The notes beneath the pieces were generated by a model. It was not told the origin of the DNA and did not search any database. It saw only the letters and a program-made list of their open reading frames with translations. The position numbers and the translations under genes were made by a program. From Actinoallomurus soli (GTDB lineage Bacteria; Actinomycetota; Actinomycetes; Streptosporangiales; Streptosporangiaceae), in NCBI RefSeq assembly GCF_024055715.1, contig NZ_JAMXMV010000008.1:62001-126000 (forward strand): a DNA stretch of 64,000 nt, given 5' to 3'. The number at the start of each line of letters is the position of its first letter. Positions within the stretch are counted from its first letter, which is position 1. Shown here one piece after another: positions 54,100 through 63,212 of this stretch.

Positions 54100-56808
54100 A
54101 TGACCGGCGAGCGGACCGAGCGGCGGCGCTGGGGGATACCGGCGGCCGCGCGGCCGTTCTACCCCATGCTCGCGCTCGCCGTCATCCACGCGGTCGCGTT
54201 CCTGTCCGGCCGGGGGATCGACCGGGCCTGGCTCACCGCCTGGGCCGCGGCGACCGCGTCGACCTCCCTGCTGTTCGCCATGTGGCGGGCGCCGCAGACC
54301 CCCGCCGGCAAGGTCGGCCGGGACACCTGGCGGTGGTTCGGCGTCGCAGGAATGGCCTGGTCCGCCGGTGCGGCGGTCCAGGCGATCTCCCGGATCGTCT
54401 TCAGCCGGTCCGCGGTGGCGGTCTCCCCGGCCGACCTGTTCTTCCTGATCGCACTCGGCGCGATGACGGCGGGCTTCGTCATGCCCATCGGCCTGCCGCG
54501 CAGCGCCCGTCCCTGGCTGCGCTACCTCGCCGACACGTACGTCTGCGCCTGCGCCCTGTTCGTGGTCGCCTGGGTGGCCGTGTTCGATCACCTGTACCGG
54601 CTGTCCGGTGAGGGCTGGGCGGACTTCCTCATCGAGCTGCGGTATCCCCTGCTCGACGCCGTGCTGGTCTGCGGGCTGCTGCCGATGGCGGTCGGCACGG
54701 TGCGCGGGTACCGCCGCTCCGCCATCGTCGCCTACTGCGCGCTCGCCGTCCTCACCGCGGCCGACGTCCTGTACGTCGTGGGCCGGCTCAACGGCCGCGG
54801 GCCGTACGACACCGCCGCCGACCTGGCGCACCTGGCCGGGCTGCTCTTCCTCGGCGCGGCTCCGTGGGTGCTGCGCCGGTGGCACGGCGACGCGACCCGG
54901 CGACGGCTGGTCGGGCCCGGCATCGCGCCGACCGCCACGGCCGCCGCCGCGGCGATCTTCGTGGCCGGGCACACGCTGACCGGCGCGCAGGGCCTGCGGC
55001 CGGTCGTCCCGATCATCGCGGGCTCCGCCGTCCTCGTCGTCCTGGCCCGCCTCGGCGAGCTCGTCCACGACAACGACCGGCTGCGGCGCGCCGCGCGGAC
55101 CAGCGAGAAGCACTTCCGCGCGCTGACCGAGAGCATCAACGACGTCGTCGTCATCTGCGACCTCGGCGGCGTCATCGAGTACGTCAGCGCCGGCGCCCAG
55201 CCGTCGTACCACTACCCCGCCGAGGAGCTGCTCGGCCGGTCAGTGACCGAGCTCATCCACCCCGAGGACCTGCCGAAGGTCGTCGGAGCGGTGCGCCGGC
55301 TGCTCCGGGAGAAGGGCGACGACGTCGCCCGCCTCGCGTGCCGGGTCCGCGCCCCCGACGGCACCTGGCTGCCCACCGAGAGCACGATCTGCCGGTACGG
55401 CTCCTCGGGCGGCGGGGCCGCGGACCGGCTCCTGGTCACCGTACGGGACTTCAGCGAGCAGGCCGCGCTGCAGCGGCAGGTCACCCACCTGACGTTCCAC
55501 GACGGGCTCACCGGCCTCCCGAACCGCGCCTACTTCGAAGAACGCGCCCGCGAGGTCGTGGAGCGGTCCCACGGCACGGTCGCGGTCATCTTCGTCGACC
55601 TCGACGGCTTCACCGCCGTGAACGACTCGATCGGCCACGCTGGCGGTGACCAGGTGCTGGCGCAGGCCGCCCGCCGCCTGCGAGCCGGGGTCCCGGCCGA
55701 CGACACGGTCGCCCGCTGGGGGAGCGACGAGTTCGCCGTGCTCGTGGAGAACGCCACCGAGGTCCAGGCCGTCGTCGACCTCGGCGAGCGGCTCGTGCGG
55801 ACGCTGGCGGGCGAGCCGTACCGCGTCGGCGACCGCAGCATCGTGCTGACCGCGAGCGTCGGGGTCGCCTTCACCGAGGACGGCATCGGCGGGCTCGAGC
55901 TCATCCGCAACGCCGACGTCGCGCTGTCCCGCGCCAAGGACCTCGGCGGAGGCCGGGTCGAGGTGTTCGCCGCCAAGATGCACGCCGACGTCGTACGCCG
56001 GCTCGAGCTCGGCGGCGAGTTGCAGCGTGCCCTCACCGAGCAGCGGTTCACGGTGGAGTTCCAGCCGGTGGTCGAGCTCGCCACGTCACGGGTCACGGGC
56101 GTCGAGGCGCTCGTGCGCTGGTGGCGGGACGGGGAGTTCGTGCCGCCCGAGGAGTTCATCGGCACCGCCGAGGAGTCGGGCCTGATGATCCCGCTCGGCA
56201 ACTGGGTGCTGCGCGAGGCGTGCTCCCAGGTGGCCCGCTGGCGCGCGTCCGGCTGGGACATCGGGCTGTCGATCAACCTTCGGCCGCGCGAGATCGCCGC
56301 GCCGCGGTTCGTCGAGTCGGTGGCGACCGCCCTCGACGACAGCGGCCTGTGCCCCGGGATGCTCACCCTCGAGGTCGAGGAGGAGGTCCTCGTCGACGGC
56401 GGCGACGAGCTGATCGCCCGGCTGTCCGCGCTGCGCGACCTCGGGGTGCGGCTGGCCATCGACGACTTCGGCACCGGCTACGCCTCGCTGGCCTTCCTCC
56501 GGCAGCTGCCGGTCGACGTCATCAAGATCGACCCGTCGTTCGTCGCCGGCCTCGGCCGGGACGAGACCCTGACGCTGCTGACCCGCACGATCGTCCGGGT
56601 CGGCCGCGACCTCGGGCTGAGCGTCGTGGCCGAGGGCATCGAGCGGCCCGAGCAGCTCGTGCTCCTGAAGGAGATGGGCTGCCCGCGCGGTCAGGGATTC
56701 CTGGTCGCCCGCCCGATGGCGGCCCAGGGGGTCGAGGCGCTCGTGCGGACGAACCCGCGCGGCGAGGCGTCCATCCCGCTCCACGGCTCCGCTCTTTCCG
56801 CAGGCTGA
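54100..56808 (+). CDS. Membrane PAS-GGDEF-EAL protein with degenerate GGDEF
   Basis: 902 residues from ATG; a GTG just before is possible. About ten membrane helices fill 20-325, a PAS domain about 345-460 (FRALTESINDVVVICDLGG), then GGDEF and EAL. The GGDEF signature is changed to WGSDEFAVL and the I-site Arg is absent (PADD), so cyclase activity is doubtful. The EAL part keeps VEALVRW, DDFGTGYAS, KIDPSFV and EGIE; LEVEEE replaces the usual LEITE. It is likely a c-di-GMP phosphodiesterase or sensor regulated through PAS. Confidence 0.92.
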   Translation: MTGERTERRRWGIPAAARPFYPMLALAVIHAVAFLSGRGIDRAWLTAWAAATASTSLLFAMWRAPQTPAGKVGRDTWRWFGVAGMAWSAGAAVQAISRIVFSRSAVAVSPADLFFLIALGAMTAGFVMPIGLPRSARPWLRYLADTYVCACALFVVAWVAVFDHLYRLSGEGWADFLIELRYPLLDAVLVCGLLPMAVGTVRGYRRSAIVAYCALAVLTAADVLYVVGRLNGRGPYDTAADLAHLAGLLFLGAAPWVLRRWHGDATRRRLVGPGIAPTATAAAAAIFVAGHTLTGAQGLRPVVPIIAGSAVLVVLARLGELVHDNDRLRRAARTSEKHFRALTESINDVVVICDLGGVIEYVSAGAQPSYHYPAEELLGRSVTELIHPEDLPKVVGAVRRLLREKGDDVARLACRVRAPDGTWLPTESTICRYGSSGGGAADRLLVTVRDFSEQAALQRQVTHLTFHDGLTGLPNRAYFEERAREVVERSHGTVAVIFVDLDGFTAVNDSIGHAGGDQVLAQAARRLRAGVPADDTVARWGSDEFAVLVENATEVQAVVDLGERLVRTLAGEPYRVGDRSIVLTASVGVAFTEDGIGGLELIRNADVALSRAKDLGGGRVEVFAAKMHADVVRRLELGGELQRALTEQRFTVEFQPVVELATSRVTGVEALVRWWRDGEFVPPEEFIGTAEESGLMIPLGNWVLREACSQVARWRASGWDIGLSINLRPREIAAPRFVESVATALDDSGLCPGMLTLEVEEEVLVDGGDELIARLSALRDLGVRLAIDDFGTGYASLAFLRQLPVDVIKIDPSFVAGLGRDETLTLLTRTIVRVGRDLGLSVVAEGIERPEQLVLLKEMGCPRGQGFLVARPMAAQGVEALVRTNPRGEASIPLHGSALSAG

Positions 56809-56952
56809 TCGCCGATCATCCCGAGAGCCACCGCGCCACATCCGCGTTGGTAGAAATCCTTCCTTTTGATCACGGTTCTGGAAAGATCTTGTCTCCGCTC
56901 GGGTCCTCTGCGATCGTTACCGCGACTTCACCCCGTAGCGCGGAGGCTGCCG

Positions 56953-58860
56953 ATGAGCCTGCGAGGTCGTACCCTCGTCGCGGCGACCGTGGTCCTGGCC
57001 GGTCTTGGCACCGGACAGGCCCACGCCCAGCAACACGCACGTCCTGCCCCCACCACCCGCCAGCAGGTCTACGCCCAGGCGGCGCAGGCCTACCACGTCC
57101 CCGAGAACCTGCTGCTCGCCGTGTCGTACCTGGAGTCCCGCTGGGACGCCAACCAGGGGCGGCCGAGCATGAGCGGCGGCTTCGGGCCCATGCACCTCGT
57201 CGACGGCACACTCGTCCCGGCCGGTGAGCACCTCGCCGGCGGTCAGGAGGACCCCCGCGGCGACACGGCGCGTCCGGCCCTGCACCCCACGGCGCCGGCG
57301 ACCTCCGCGCAGCAGACCGCGCGGACCGAGCAGACGCTGCAGGACGCGGCCCGCATCACCGGTGACGCGCCGAGCGAGCTGCGCACCGACCCCGCCGCCA
57401 ACATCCGGGGCGGCGCCGCGCTGCTCGCGCGCTACCAGCAGGACTCGGGCGCGTCGCCGAGCGCCGACCCGGCCGCCTGGTACGCGGCCACCGTCCGGTA
57501 CGGCGGCGGCGACTGGTTCGCCGGCCAGGTCTACGACCTAATCCGTACGGGCGCCTCGCGGACGACCGATGACGGGCAGCAGGTCACCCTGGCCGCCGAC
57601 CCGGCCGTACAAAACCCGTCGAAGGCCGCCAACGACCCCGAGACCGAGTGCCCGAAGGACCTCGGCTGTGAGTGGGTCCCCGCGCCGTACCAGCTCCTCG
57701 ACCCGAACGACCAGACGAACTACGGCAACCACGACCTGGGCGACCGGCCGAAGAGCCAGAAGATCGACTACATCGTCATCCACGACACCGAAGGCTCCTA
57801 CGACACCAGCATCAACCTGGTGAAGGACCCGACCTACCTGGGCTGGAACTACACCATCCGGTCCGCCGACGGGCACGTCGCCCAGCACCTCAAGGCCAAG
57901 GACGTCGGCTGGCACGCCGGCAACTGGTACATCAACGCCAAGTCCATCGGCGTCGAGCACGAGGGCTTCCTGGCCCAGGGCGGCACCTGGTACACCGAGG
58001 CGATGTACCGCAGCTCGTCGGAGCTGGTGCGCTACCTCGCCCGGAGGTTCCAGATCCCGCTGGACCGGGCGCACATCCTCGGCCACGACAACGTTCCGGG
58101 GACCACCCCGGGCGGCGTGTCCGGCATGCACGAGGACCCCGGCCCGTACTGGGACTGGGCGCACTACTTCGACCTGCTGCACCGGCCGCTGCACGCCACC
58201 GCCGGGAAGAACTCCGGCGAGGTGATGATCCTCCCCGACTACGACGAGAACGTCGTCCCGTACACCGGCTGCGACGACAAGAACCCGTCGGCGCTCTGCC
58301 CGCCGCACGGCGGCGGCTCGATCATGCTGCACACGGAGCCCCGTGACGACGCGCCGCTGGTCAAGGACATCGGCAAGCACCCGACGACCGGCGGGACCGC
58401 GACGATGAGCGTGTACGACCACAGCGCCCGCGCGGCCACCGGCCAGAAGTTCGCCGTCGCGGACCGGCAGGGCGACTGGACGGCGATCTGGTACCTCGGC
58501 CAGAAGGCGTGGTTCCACAACCCGCCGAAGCAGCGGACGGCCGTCGGCGTTCACGGCCTGGTCGCCGTGGCCAAGCCGGGCGCGACCTCGGTCCCGGTCT
58601 ACGGCCGCGCGTACCCGGAGCCGGCGGCCTACCCGGCCGGCGTGCCGGTCCAGAGCCTCACGCCCATGCAGTACACCTTCGCCGCGGGCCAGGCGTACGC
58701 CGTCGTCGGCTCCGAGCGCGGGGAGTACTACTACTCCAACACCTACGACCGGGCGGGCTCGACGGTCGTCAGGGGCGAGCTGAAGTACTACGAGATCCAG
58801 TTCGGCCACCGGGTCTACTTCGTCAAGGCCGACGACGTGGACCTGAAGCCGGTCCGGTAA
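56953..58860 (+). CDS. Secreted N-acetylmuramoyl-L-alanine amidase, paralogue of 13921-15825
   Basis: 635 residues from the ATG with CGGAGG upstream. The signal peptide is about 1-27 (AATVVLAGLGTGQAHA). Architecture equals the first copy: SYLESRWDANQG and GGFGPMHL, NIRGGAALLARY, amidase_2 with His277 (IVIHDTEG), LGHDNVP and HEDPGPYWDW, then the SH3-like WTAIWYLGQKAWFHN and a closing YYEIQFGHRVYFVK. Identity looks high through the catalytic part. The signal peptide is Sec-type rather than arginine-rich. It converges on the LysR gene with six bases between. Confidence 0.9.
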   Translation: MSLRGRTLVAATVVLAGLGTGQAHAQQHARPAPTTRQQVYAQAAQAYHVPENLLLAVSYLESRWDANQGRPSMSGGFGPMHLVDGTLVPAGEHLAGGQEDPRGDTARPALHPTAPATSAQQTARTEQTLQDAARITGDAPSELRTDPAANIRGGAALLARYQQDSGASPSADPAAWYAATVRYGGGDWFAGQVYDLIRTGASRTTDDGQQVTLAADPAVQNPSKAANDPETECPKDLGCEWVPAPYQLLDPNDQTNYGNHDLGDRPKSQKIDYIVIHDTEGSYDTSINLVKDPTYLGWNYTIRSADGHVAQHLKAKDVGWHAGNWYINAKSIGVEHEGFLAQGGTWYTEAMYRSSSELVRYLARRFQIPLDRAHILGHDNVPGTTPGGVSGMHEDPGPYWDWAHYFDLLHRPLHATAGKNSGEVMILPDYDENVVPYTGCDDKNPSALCPPHGGGSIMLHTEPRDDAPLVKDIGKHPTTGGTATMSVYDHSARAATGQKFAVADRQGDWTAIWYLGQKAWFHNPPKQRTAVGVHGLVAVAKPGATSVPVYGRAYPEPAAYPAGVPVQSLTPMQYTFAAGQAYAVVGSERGEYYYSNTYDRAGSTVVRGELKYYEIQFGHRVYFVKADDVDLKPVR

Positions 58861-58866
58861 CGAGCC

Positions 58867-59799
58867 TCAGATCCGCGCCCACTCCGGAAGCCAGCCCTCT
58901 TCGGGCCCCGGGGTGGGCGCGGCCGCGTCCCGCAGGTGGTCGCGCAGCGTTCCCAGCGCGGGGTGGCGATTGACCGAGTGCCACGCGAGCGACCACGGGT
59001 AGATGGGCGCCGGGCGGCGGATCGGGATCCGCCGCAGCTCGGGACGCGCGGACCACGCGATGCGCATCCGGGGGCCGATGAAGGTCGTCAGGGTCGCCGA
59101 GTCGGTGATCGTGTCGAGCAGGTGCTCCATCCCGAAATCGGGCCCGGTCGCGTCGATGCGGAGCCCGAAGTCCTCGGCCATCGCCTCGTAGTAGTCGCCC
59201 CATTCGGTGCCGACGACGATGCCGGGCACCCACACCCGGTGCGCCGTGAGATCGGCCAGGCGGATCTCGGGGGCGGTGGCGAGCGGGTTCCGGTGTCCCA
59301 CCAGGAGCTCCAGCGGCTCGTCGTACGCGCGCCGATGGGAGATCGCGGCCGGCAGGGAGCGGGGGTCGCGGACACAGCAGAAGGCCGCGTCGATCGTGCC
59401 GTCGAGCAGCGCGCCGAAGGCGGCCTGCGCACCCCCGAGACCGACGAGGTCGATCTCCACCTCCGGGTGCCGCCGGTGGAAGTCCAGCACGATGGCGGCC
59501 GAGGCCAGGCGCCGCTCGAGAACGTCGACGCGGAGCGCGCGGCGGCCCGGCCGGACGGACTCAACGGCGCCGCGCACCGCCAGGAGCACCGCCTTGGCGT
59601 GCGGCAGGAAGGCCCGGCCGTCCAGGGTCAGCTCCGCTCCGTGCCCGCCCCGCGTGAACAGGGGAACACCGAGGTACCGCTCCAGCGCGGCGATCCGCTT
59701 GGACACGGCCTGCTGAGTCACGCGGAGCTCGGCGGCCGCGTCCTGGAACCGGCCGTACTCGGCGATGAGGACGAACGCCCGGACCGCTTCGAGGTTCAC
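58867..59799 (-). CDS. LysR-family regulator
   Basis: 310 residues from a GTG at 59799 (VNLEAVRAFVLIAEYGRFQDAA). The helix-turn-helix is about 15-45 (AAAELRVTQQAVSKRIAALE). The effector domain follows from about 90. The GTG lies six bases after TACGCT on the minus strand, so it is probably leaderless. It is divergent from the MFS gene and shares a perfect palindrome with it. The effector is unknown. Confidence 0.88.
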   Translation of the reverse strand: MNLEAVRAFVLIAEYGRFQDAAAELRVTQQAVSKRIAALERYLGVPLFTRGGHGAELTLDGRAFLPHAKAVLLAVRGAVESVRPGRRALRVDVLERRLASAAIVLDFHRRHPEVEIDLVGLGGAQAAFGALLDGTIDAAFCCVRDPRSLPAAISHRRAYDEPLELLVGHRNPLATAPEIRLADLTAHRVWVPGIVVGTEWGDYYEAMAEDFGLRIDATGPDFGMEHLLDTITDSATLTTFIGPRMRIAWSARPELRRIPIRRPAPIYPWSLAWHSVNRHPALGTLRDHLRDAAAPTPGPEEGWLPEWARI

Positions 59800-59805
59800 C
59801 AGCGG

Positions 59806-59825
59806 AGCGTACAACCGGCGGTTGT
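59806..59825. promoter_or_regulatory. LysR/MFS intergenic palindrome with leaderless -10
   Basis: ACAACCG-G-CGGTTGT (59811-59825) is a perfect 15-bp palindrome. TACGCT (minus strand, 59811 to 59806) is the LysR gene's -10 and touches its edge. A related half-site, CCGGTTGT, follows at about 59839-59846. This is a good candidate for the LysR binding region. Confidence 0.6.
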
Positions 59826-59917
59826 GGGGCCGCCCGCCCGGTTGTTTGTGGCCGGGCCGCCGGCGGGTGTTGGATCGCTGACGGTCGACGGGCGGTCTGC
59901 GGAGAGGGGAGCACGGG

Positions 59918-61207
59918 ATGGCGCGGGGCGAGGGGCTGGGACGGGACTTCGCGTGGCTGTGGCGCGCCTTCGCGGTCAGCACGCTGGGCACGTGGCTCGC
60001 GTTCGACGCGCTCCCGATCCTCGCGGTCCGGGTCGTCCACGCCAGCGCCGCGCAGGTGTCCCTCCTCGCCGCGGCCGGCGCGGTGGCCGCGGCGGCACTC
60101 GCCCTCCCGCTGGGCCCGTGGGTGGAGTACCGGCCGAAGCGGCGGCTGATGATCCGCGCGGACCTGCTGCGCTTCGTCGCGATGCTCAGCGTGCCGATCG
60201 GGTACGCGACGGGGACGCTGTCCTATCTGCAGTTGATCGTCGTGACCGTGGTCGTCGCCGTGGCCGACGTCGTCTTCACCGCGGCGGCCGGCGCGAACCT
60301 CAAGTCGCTGGTGGGCCGGCCGCACCTGCTGGAGGCCAACCGCCGCTTCGAGACCGTCACCTGGGTCTCGACGGCCATCGGCCCCCCGGCGGGCGGAGCG
60401 CTCATCGGGGCGCTCGGGCCCGTCGTGACGATCCTCCTCGACGCGGTCAGCTACCTGCTGTCCGCGCTGGGGATCCGCGCCATCGCCCGGACCGAGCCCG
60501 CGCCTCCCGTCCGGGCGGAGAGCGGCTCGCGCCTGGCCGACATCGGCGAGGGCTGGCGGGCGATCGCCGCCGACCGGGAACTGCGGCTGCTGTTCGCCAA
60601 TGGCATGCTGGCCGGGGGACTGATCATGGCCACGGCCCCGCTGCTGATGTATCTCATGCTGCACGACCTCGGGTTCAGCACGCTTCAGTACGGGCTCGCG
60701 TTCGGCGTGCCCTGCCTGGGCGGCATCCTGGGCGCGCGGCTGTCCGGGCCCCTGGTCCGCCGGTACGGGCAGCGGAGGATCCTGCTCGTCTTCGGTGTCG
60801 GGAGGGTCCTCTGGCTCGCCGGGCTCGCCTTCACGGGGCGTGGCACGGCCGGTCTCCTCGTCGTGATGGCGACGGAGCTGGGGATCATCACGTGCATGGG
60901 GGTCTACAACCCCGTCATGGCCACGCGCCGCCTTGAGCGGACCGCCGACGACAAGACGGCCCGGGTCCTCACCACCTGGAGGGTCGGCTCCCGCGCGTCC
61001 ATCGCCGGGATGACGGCCCTGTGGGGCGCCCTGGCTGGCCTCACGAGCGCCCGTACCGCCATCGCCGTGGCCGGCGTCCTGCTGATCGCGACGTCGTTCC
61101 TCCTGCCGTGGCGTACGGGGGAGGACGCGCCCCGCGGCGGGGAGGAGCACGGCCCGGCGGAGGTCGCGGACACGGCTCCGGAGGCGGCCGACGTCGGATC
61201 CGCCTGA
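59918..61207 (+). CDS. MFS transporter (DHA3/macrolide-efflux type)
   Basis: 429 residues with about twelve helices. The start WLWRAFAVSTLGTWLAFDALP and the loop RPKRRLMIRADLLRF resemble the DHA3 group of drug exporters, which lack the DHA1/2 motif set. The C-terminal 35 residues are acidic and cytoplasmic. GGAGAGGGGA precedes the ATG. Regulation by the divergent LysR is probable. Substrate unknown. Confidence 0.87.
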   Translation: MARGEGLGRDFAWLWRAFAVSTLGTWLAFDALPILAVRVVHASAAQVSLLAAAGAVAAAALALPLGPWVEYRPKRRLMIRADLLRFVAMLSVPIGYATGTLSYLQLIVVTVVVAVADVVFTAAAGANLKSLVGRPHLLEANRRFETVTWVSTAIGPPAGGALIGALGPVVTILLDAVSYLLSALGIRAIARTEPAPPVRAESGSRLADIGEGWRAIAADRELRLLFANGMLAGGLIMATAPLLMYLMLHDLGFSTLQYGLAFGVPCLGGILGARLSGPLVRRYGQRRILLVFGVGRVLWLAGLAFTGRGTAGLLVVMATELGIITCMGVYNPVMATRRLERTADDKTARVLTTWRVGSRASIAGMTALWGALAGLTSARTAIAVAGVLLIATSFLLPWRTGEDAPRGGEEHGPAEVADTAPEAADVGSA

Positions 61208-61222
61208 CCGGGCCCGCGGCCC

Positions 61223-61687
61223 TCAGCGGTCCTCGGTGTTCCTCTCGATGACCAGGTCGGCGATCTCCGCCAAGAGGGTGATCTGGCCGGGGGTGAGGTG
61301 GTCGAGGAAGAAGCGCCGGACGTCCTCCACATGCCGCGGGGCGGCGGCCGTGATCGCCTCTCGGCCCGCGGCGGTGACCACCACGTACGCCCCGCGCCTG
61401 TCGTCCGCGCACTCCTCGCGGGCGACCAGGCCGCGCTTCACCATGCGCGCGAGGTGGTGTGACACGCGGCTCTTCTCCCAGCCCAGGACGCGGGACAGCT
61501 CCTGGATGCGCAGCCGGCCGTCGGGCGTCCGGGTCAGCTCGGCCAGCACCGTGTAATCGGTGGCGGACAGCCCGAACCCGGTCTGCATCGAATGCCCGGC
61601 CCGGCTGACCAGCAGATCGCTCATCCTCAGGAGGCCGCGCCACGCCCGTTCCTCGGTCGCCGTCAGCCAGCGGGTCTCCGTGCTCAT
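61223..61687 (-). CDS. MarR-family regulator
   Basis: 154 residues. The core is SATDYTVLAELTRTPDGRLRIQELSRVLGWEKSRVSHHLARMVKRGLVARE, followed by the wing with DDRRGAYVVVT. The start at 61687 (MSTETRWL) is preferred to 61792. It converges with the MFS gene and lies 159 bases downstream of the SDR on the same strand. It may regulate the SDR or itself; no palindrome is obvious before it. Confidence 0.87.
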   Translation of the reverse strand: MSTETRWLTATEERAWRGLLRMSDLLVSRAGHSMQTGFGLSATDYTVLAELTRTPDGRLRIQELSRVLGWEKSRVSHHLARMVKRGLVAREECADDRRGAYVVVTAAGREAITAAAPRHVEDVRRFFLDHLTPGQITLLAEIADLVIERNTEDR

Positions 61688-61846
61688 GAGACCACCGTAC
61701 GGGGAAGTTGACGTGTCACGCTTCACTTCCGGAGCAAACGGCGACCACCGCCGTGTGAGCGAGGCCGGTCCCCGCCAGGCGTGCGAGGTCATCCGGGCCG
61801 CGGTGGGCCGGGCGGGCCGGATGTCGGCCGGCCCGGCCGCTGCCGT

Positions 61847-62596
61847 TCAGACCTGGGCGGCGCCGCCGTCGACGTAGAGCTCGGTGCCGGTGACGAAGCT
61901 GCTCTCGGACGAGGCGAGGAAGACGGCCACGGAGGCGACCTCCTCCGGCCGGCCCATGCGGCCCAGCGGCACGGTGCCCGCCAGCTGGTCCCGGAGCTGC
62001 GCGGCCTGCTCGTCGTCGGGGGCGAGCCCGTCGACGCCCGGGGTCGCGATCGGTCCCGGCGCGATGGAGTTGACGCGGATGCCGCGGCCCTTGAGCTCGT
62101 TGGCCCAGGTGCGGGCGAAGGACCGGATCGCCGCCTTGGACGCGCCGTAGACGCCGAACGCCTCGCTGCCCGCCGTCGCCGCGATGGAGCCGGTCAGGAT
62201 GACCGACGCGCCGTCGTTCAGCAGCGGGAGCGCCTTCTGGACGGTGAACAGCACTCCCTTGACGTTCGTGCCGAACGTCGCGTCGAAGTGCTCCTCGGTG
62301 ACCTCTTCGAGCGTCTTGAACTCACCGCCGCCGGCGTTGGCGAACAGGACGTCGATGCGCAGCCCCTGGTCGGCGAGGGTCGCGTAGAGGCTGTCGAGGT
62401 CCGCCAGGTCGGAGCTGTCGGCCTGGACCGCGGTCACCGATCCGCCGATGGCGGCGGCGGCCTCGTCCAGGGTCTCCTTGCGGCGTCCGGTGATGACGAC
62501 GCGGGCGCCCTCCTGTGCGAACCGCCGGGCCGCGGCCAGTCCGATGCCGCTGGTGCCGCCCGTGACGACGGCGGTCTTTCCGTCGAGCTGTCCCAT
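61847..62596 (-). CDS. SDR-family oxidoreductase
   Basis: 249 residues, a classical SDR with all residues: cofactor motif GGTSGIG (12-18), NAGGG, the Ser of TGSIAAT, YGASK and PGPIATPG. GGAGAG precedes the ATG at 62596. The sequence, with GRRKETLDEAA after the glycine loop, suggests NADP preference. The substrate is unknown. It is divergent from the MarR/MFS operon, with repeats between that could serve both. Confidence 0.92.
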   Translation of the reverse strand: MGQLDGKTAVVTGGTSGIGLAAARRFAQEGARVVITGRRKETLDEAAAAIGGSVTAVQADSSDLADLDSLYATLADQGLRIDVLFANAGGGEFKTLEEVTEEHFDATFGTNVKGVLFTVQKALPLLNDGASVILTGSIAATAGSEAFGVYGASKAAIRSFARTWANELKGRGIRVNSIAPGPIATPGVDGLAPDDEQAAQLRDQLAGTVPLGRMGRPEEVASVAVFLASSESSFVTGTELYVDGGAAQV

Positions 62597-62644
62597 GGTT
62601 CTCTCCTGTTCGGGTTCGCCAACCCGGGTGGGTTGTTCAAGCTT

Positions 62645-62734
62645 CAACTAAGTTACCGCAACTAGGTGACGTGTCAACCAATTCCGCCGCAGAGAAAATG
62701 TGCAGCTCATACTGTTCAGGCTGAACTGGACAGT
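62645..62734. promoter_or_regulatory. Direct repeat and palindrome between the SDR and MarR genes
   Basis: CAACTAAGTTAC (62645-62656) and CAACTAGGTGAC (62659-62670) match at 10 of 12 bases, 14 bp apart, 50-75 bases before the SDR start. A separate palindrome, ACTGTTCAG and CTGGACAGT (62711-62719, 62726-62734; 8 of 9 paired), lies about 30 bases before the MarR start. Two different regulators may act here. Confidence 0.55.
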
Positions 62735-62762
62735 TTGGGCTGAAGGTTTTACCGTGGTCGGC

Positions 62763-63212
62763 ATGGCAGAGATCGATCCGGCCGTCTCCGAATCGGCCGT
62801 CCGCGCGGCGCGCGAGGTCCGCGTGGTGGTCGGCCGCCTGCGCCGGCGGTTCCGGGAGACCTACGACACGGAGGGGCTGACGCCGTCGCAGACGTCCGCG
62901 CTGAGCAGGCTGAGCAAGGCCGGACCGGCGTCGGCGAGCGACCTGGCAGCCGCCGAACGCGTACGGCCGCAGTCGATGGCCGCCACGCTCGCGGTGCTGG
63001 AGGAGCGCGGCCTGATCCAGCGGCGGCGCGACCCCGGCGACGGCCGCCGGCAACTGCTCTCGGTGAGCGAGACCGGGCAGGCGTATCTGGAGGACAAGCG
63101 CCGCGCGGGCGAGGAGTGGCTGGCCCGCGCCCTCGAAGACGACTACACCGAGGGCGAACGACAGACCATCATCGAGGCGCTGGCCCTGCTGGACCGGCTG
63201 ACGCACCGATGA
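62763..63212 (+). CDS. MarR-family regulator, first gene of an MFS operon
   Basis: 149 residues. The winged helix runs LTPSQTSALSRLSKAGPASASDLAAAERVRPQSMAATLAVLEERGL, then RRRDPGDGRRQLLSV as wing. A start at 62700 would run through the palindrome and is rejected. The stop overlaps the ATG of the MFS gene (ATGA), so this is an autoregulated drug-exporter operon of the common type. Confidence 0.9.
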   Translation: MAEIDPAVSESAVRAAREVRVVVGRLRRRFRETYDTEGLTPSQTSALSRLSKAGPASASDLAAAERVRPQSMAATLAVLEERGLIQRRRDPGDGRRQLLSVSETGQAYLEDKRRAGEEWLARALEDDYTEGERQTIIEALALLDRLTHR

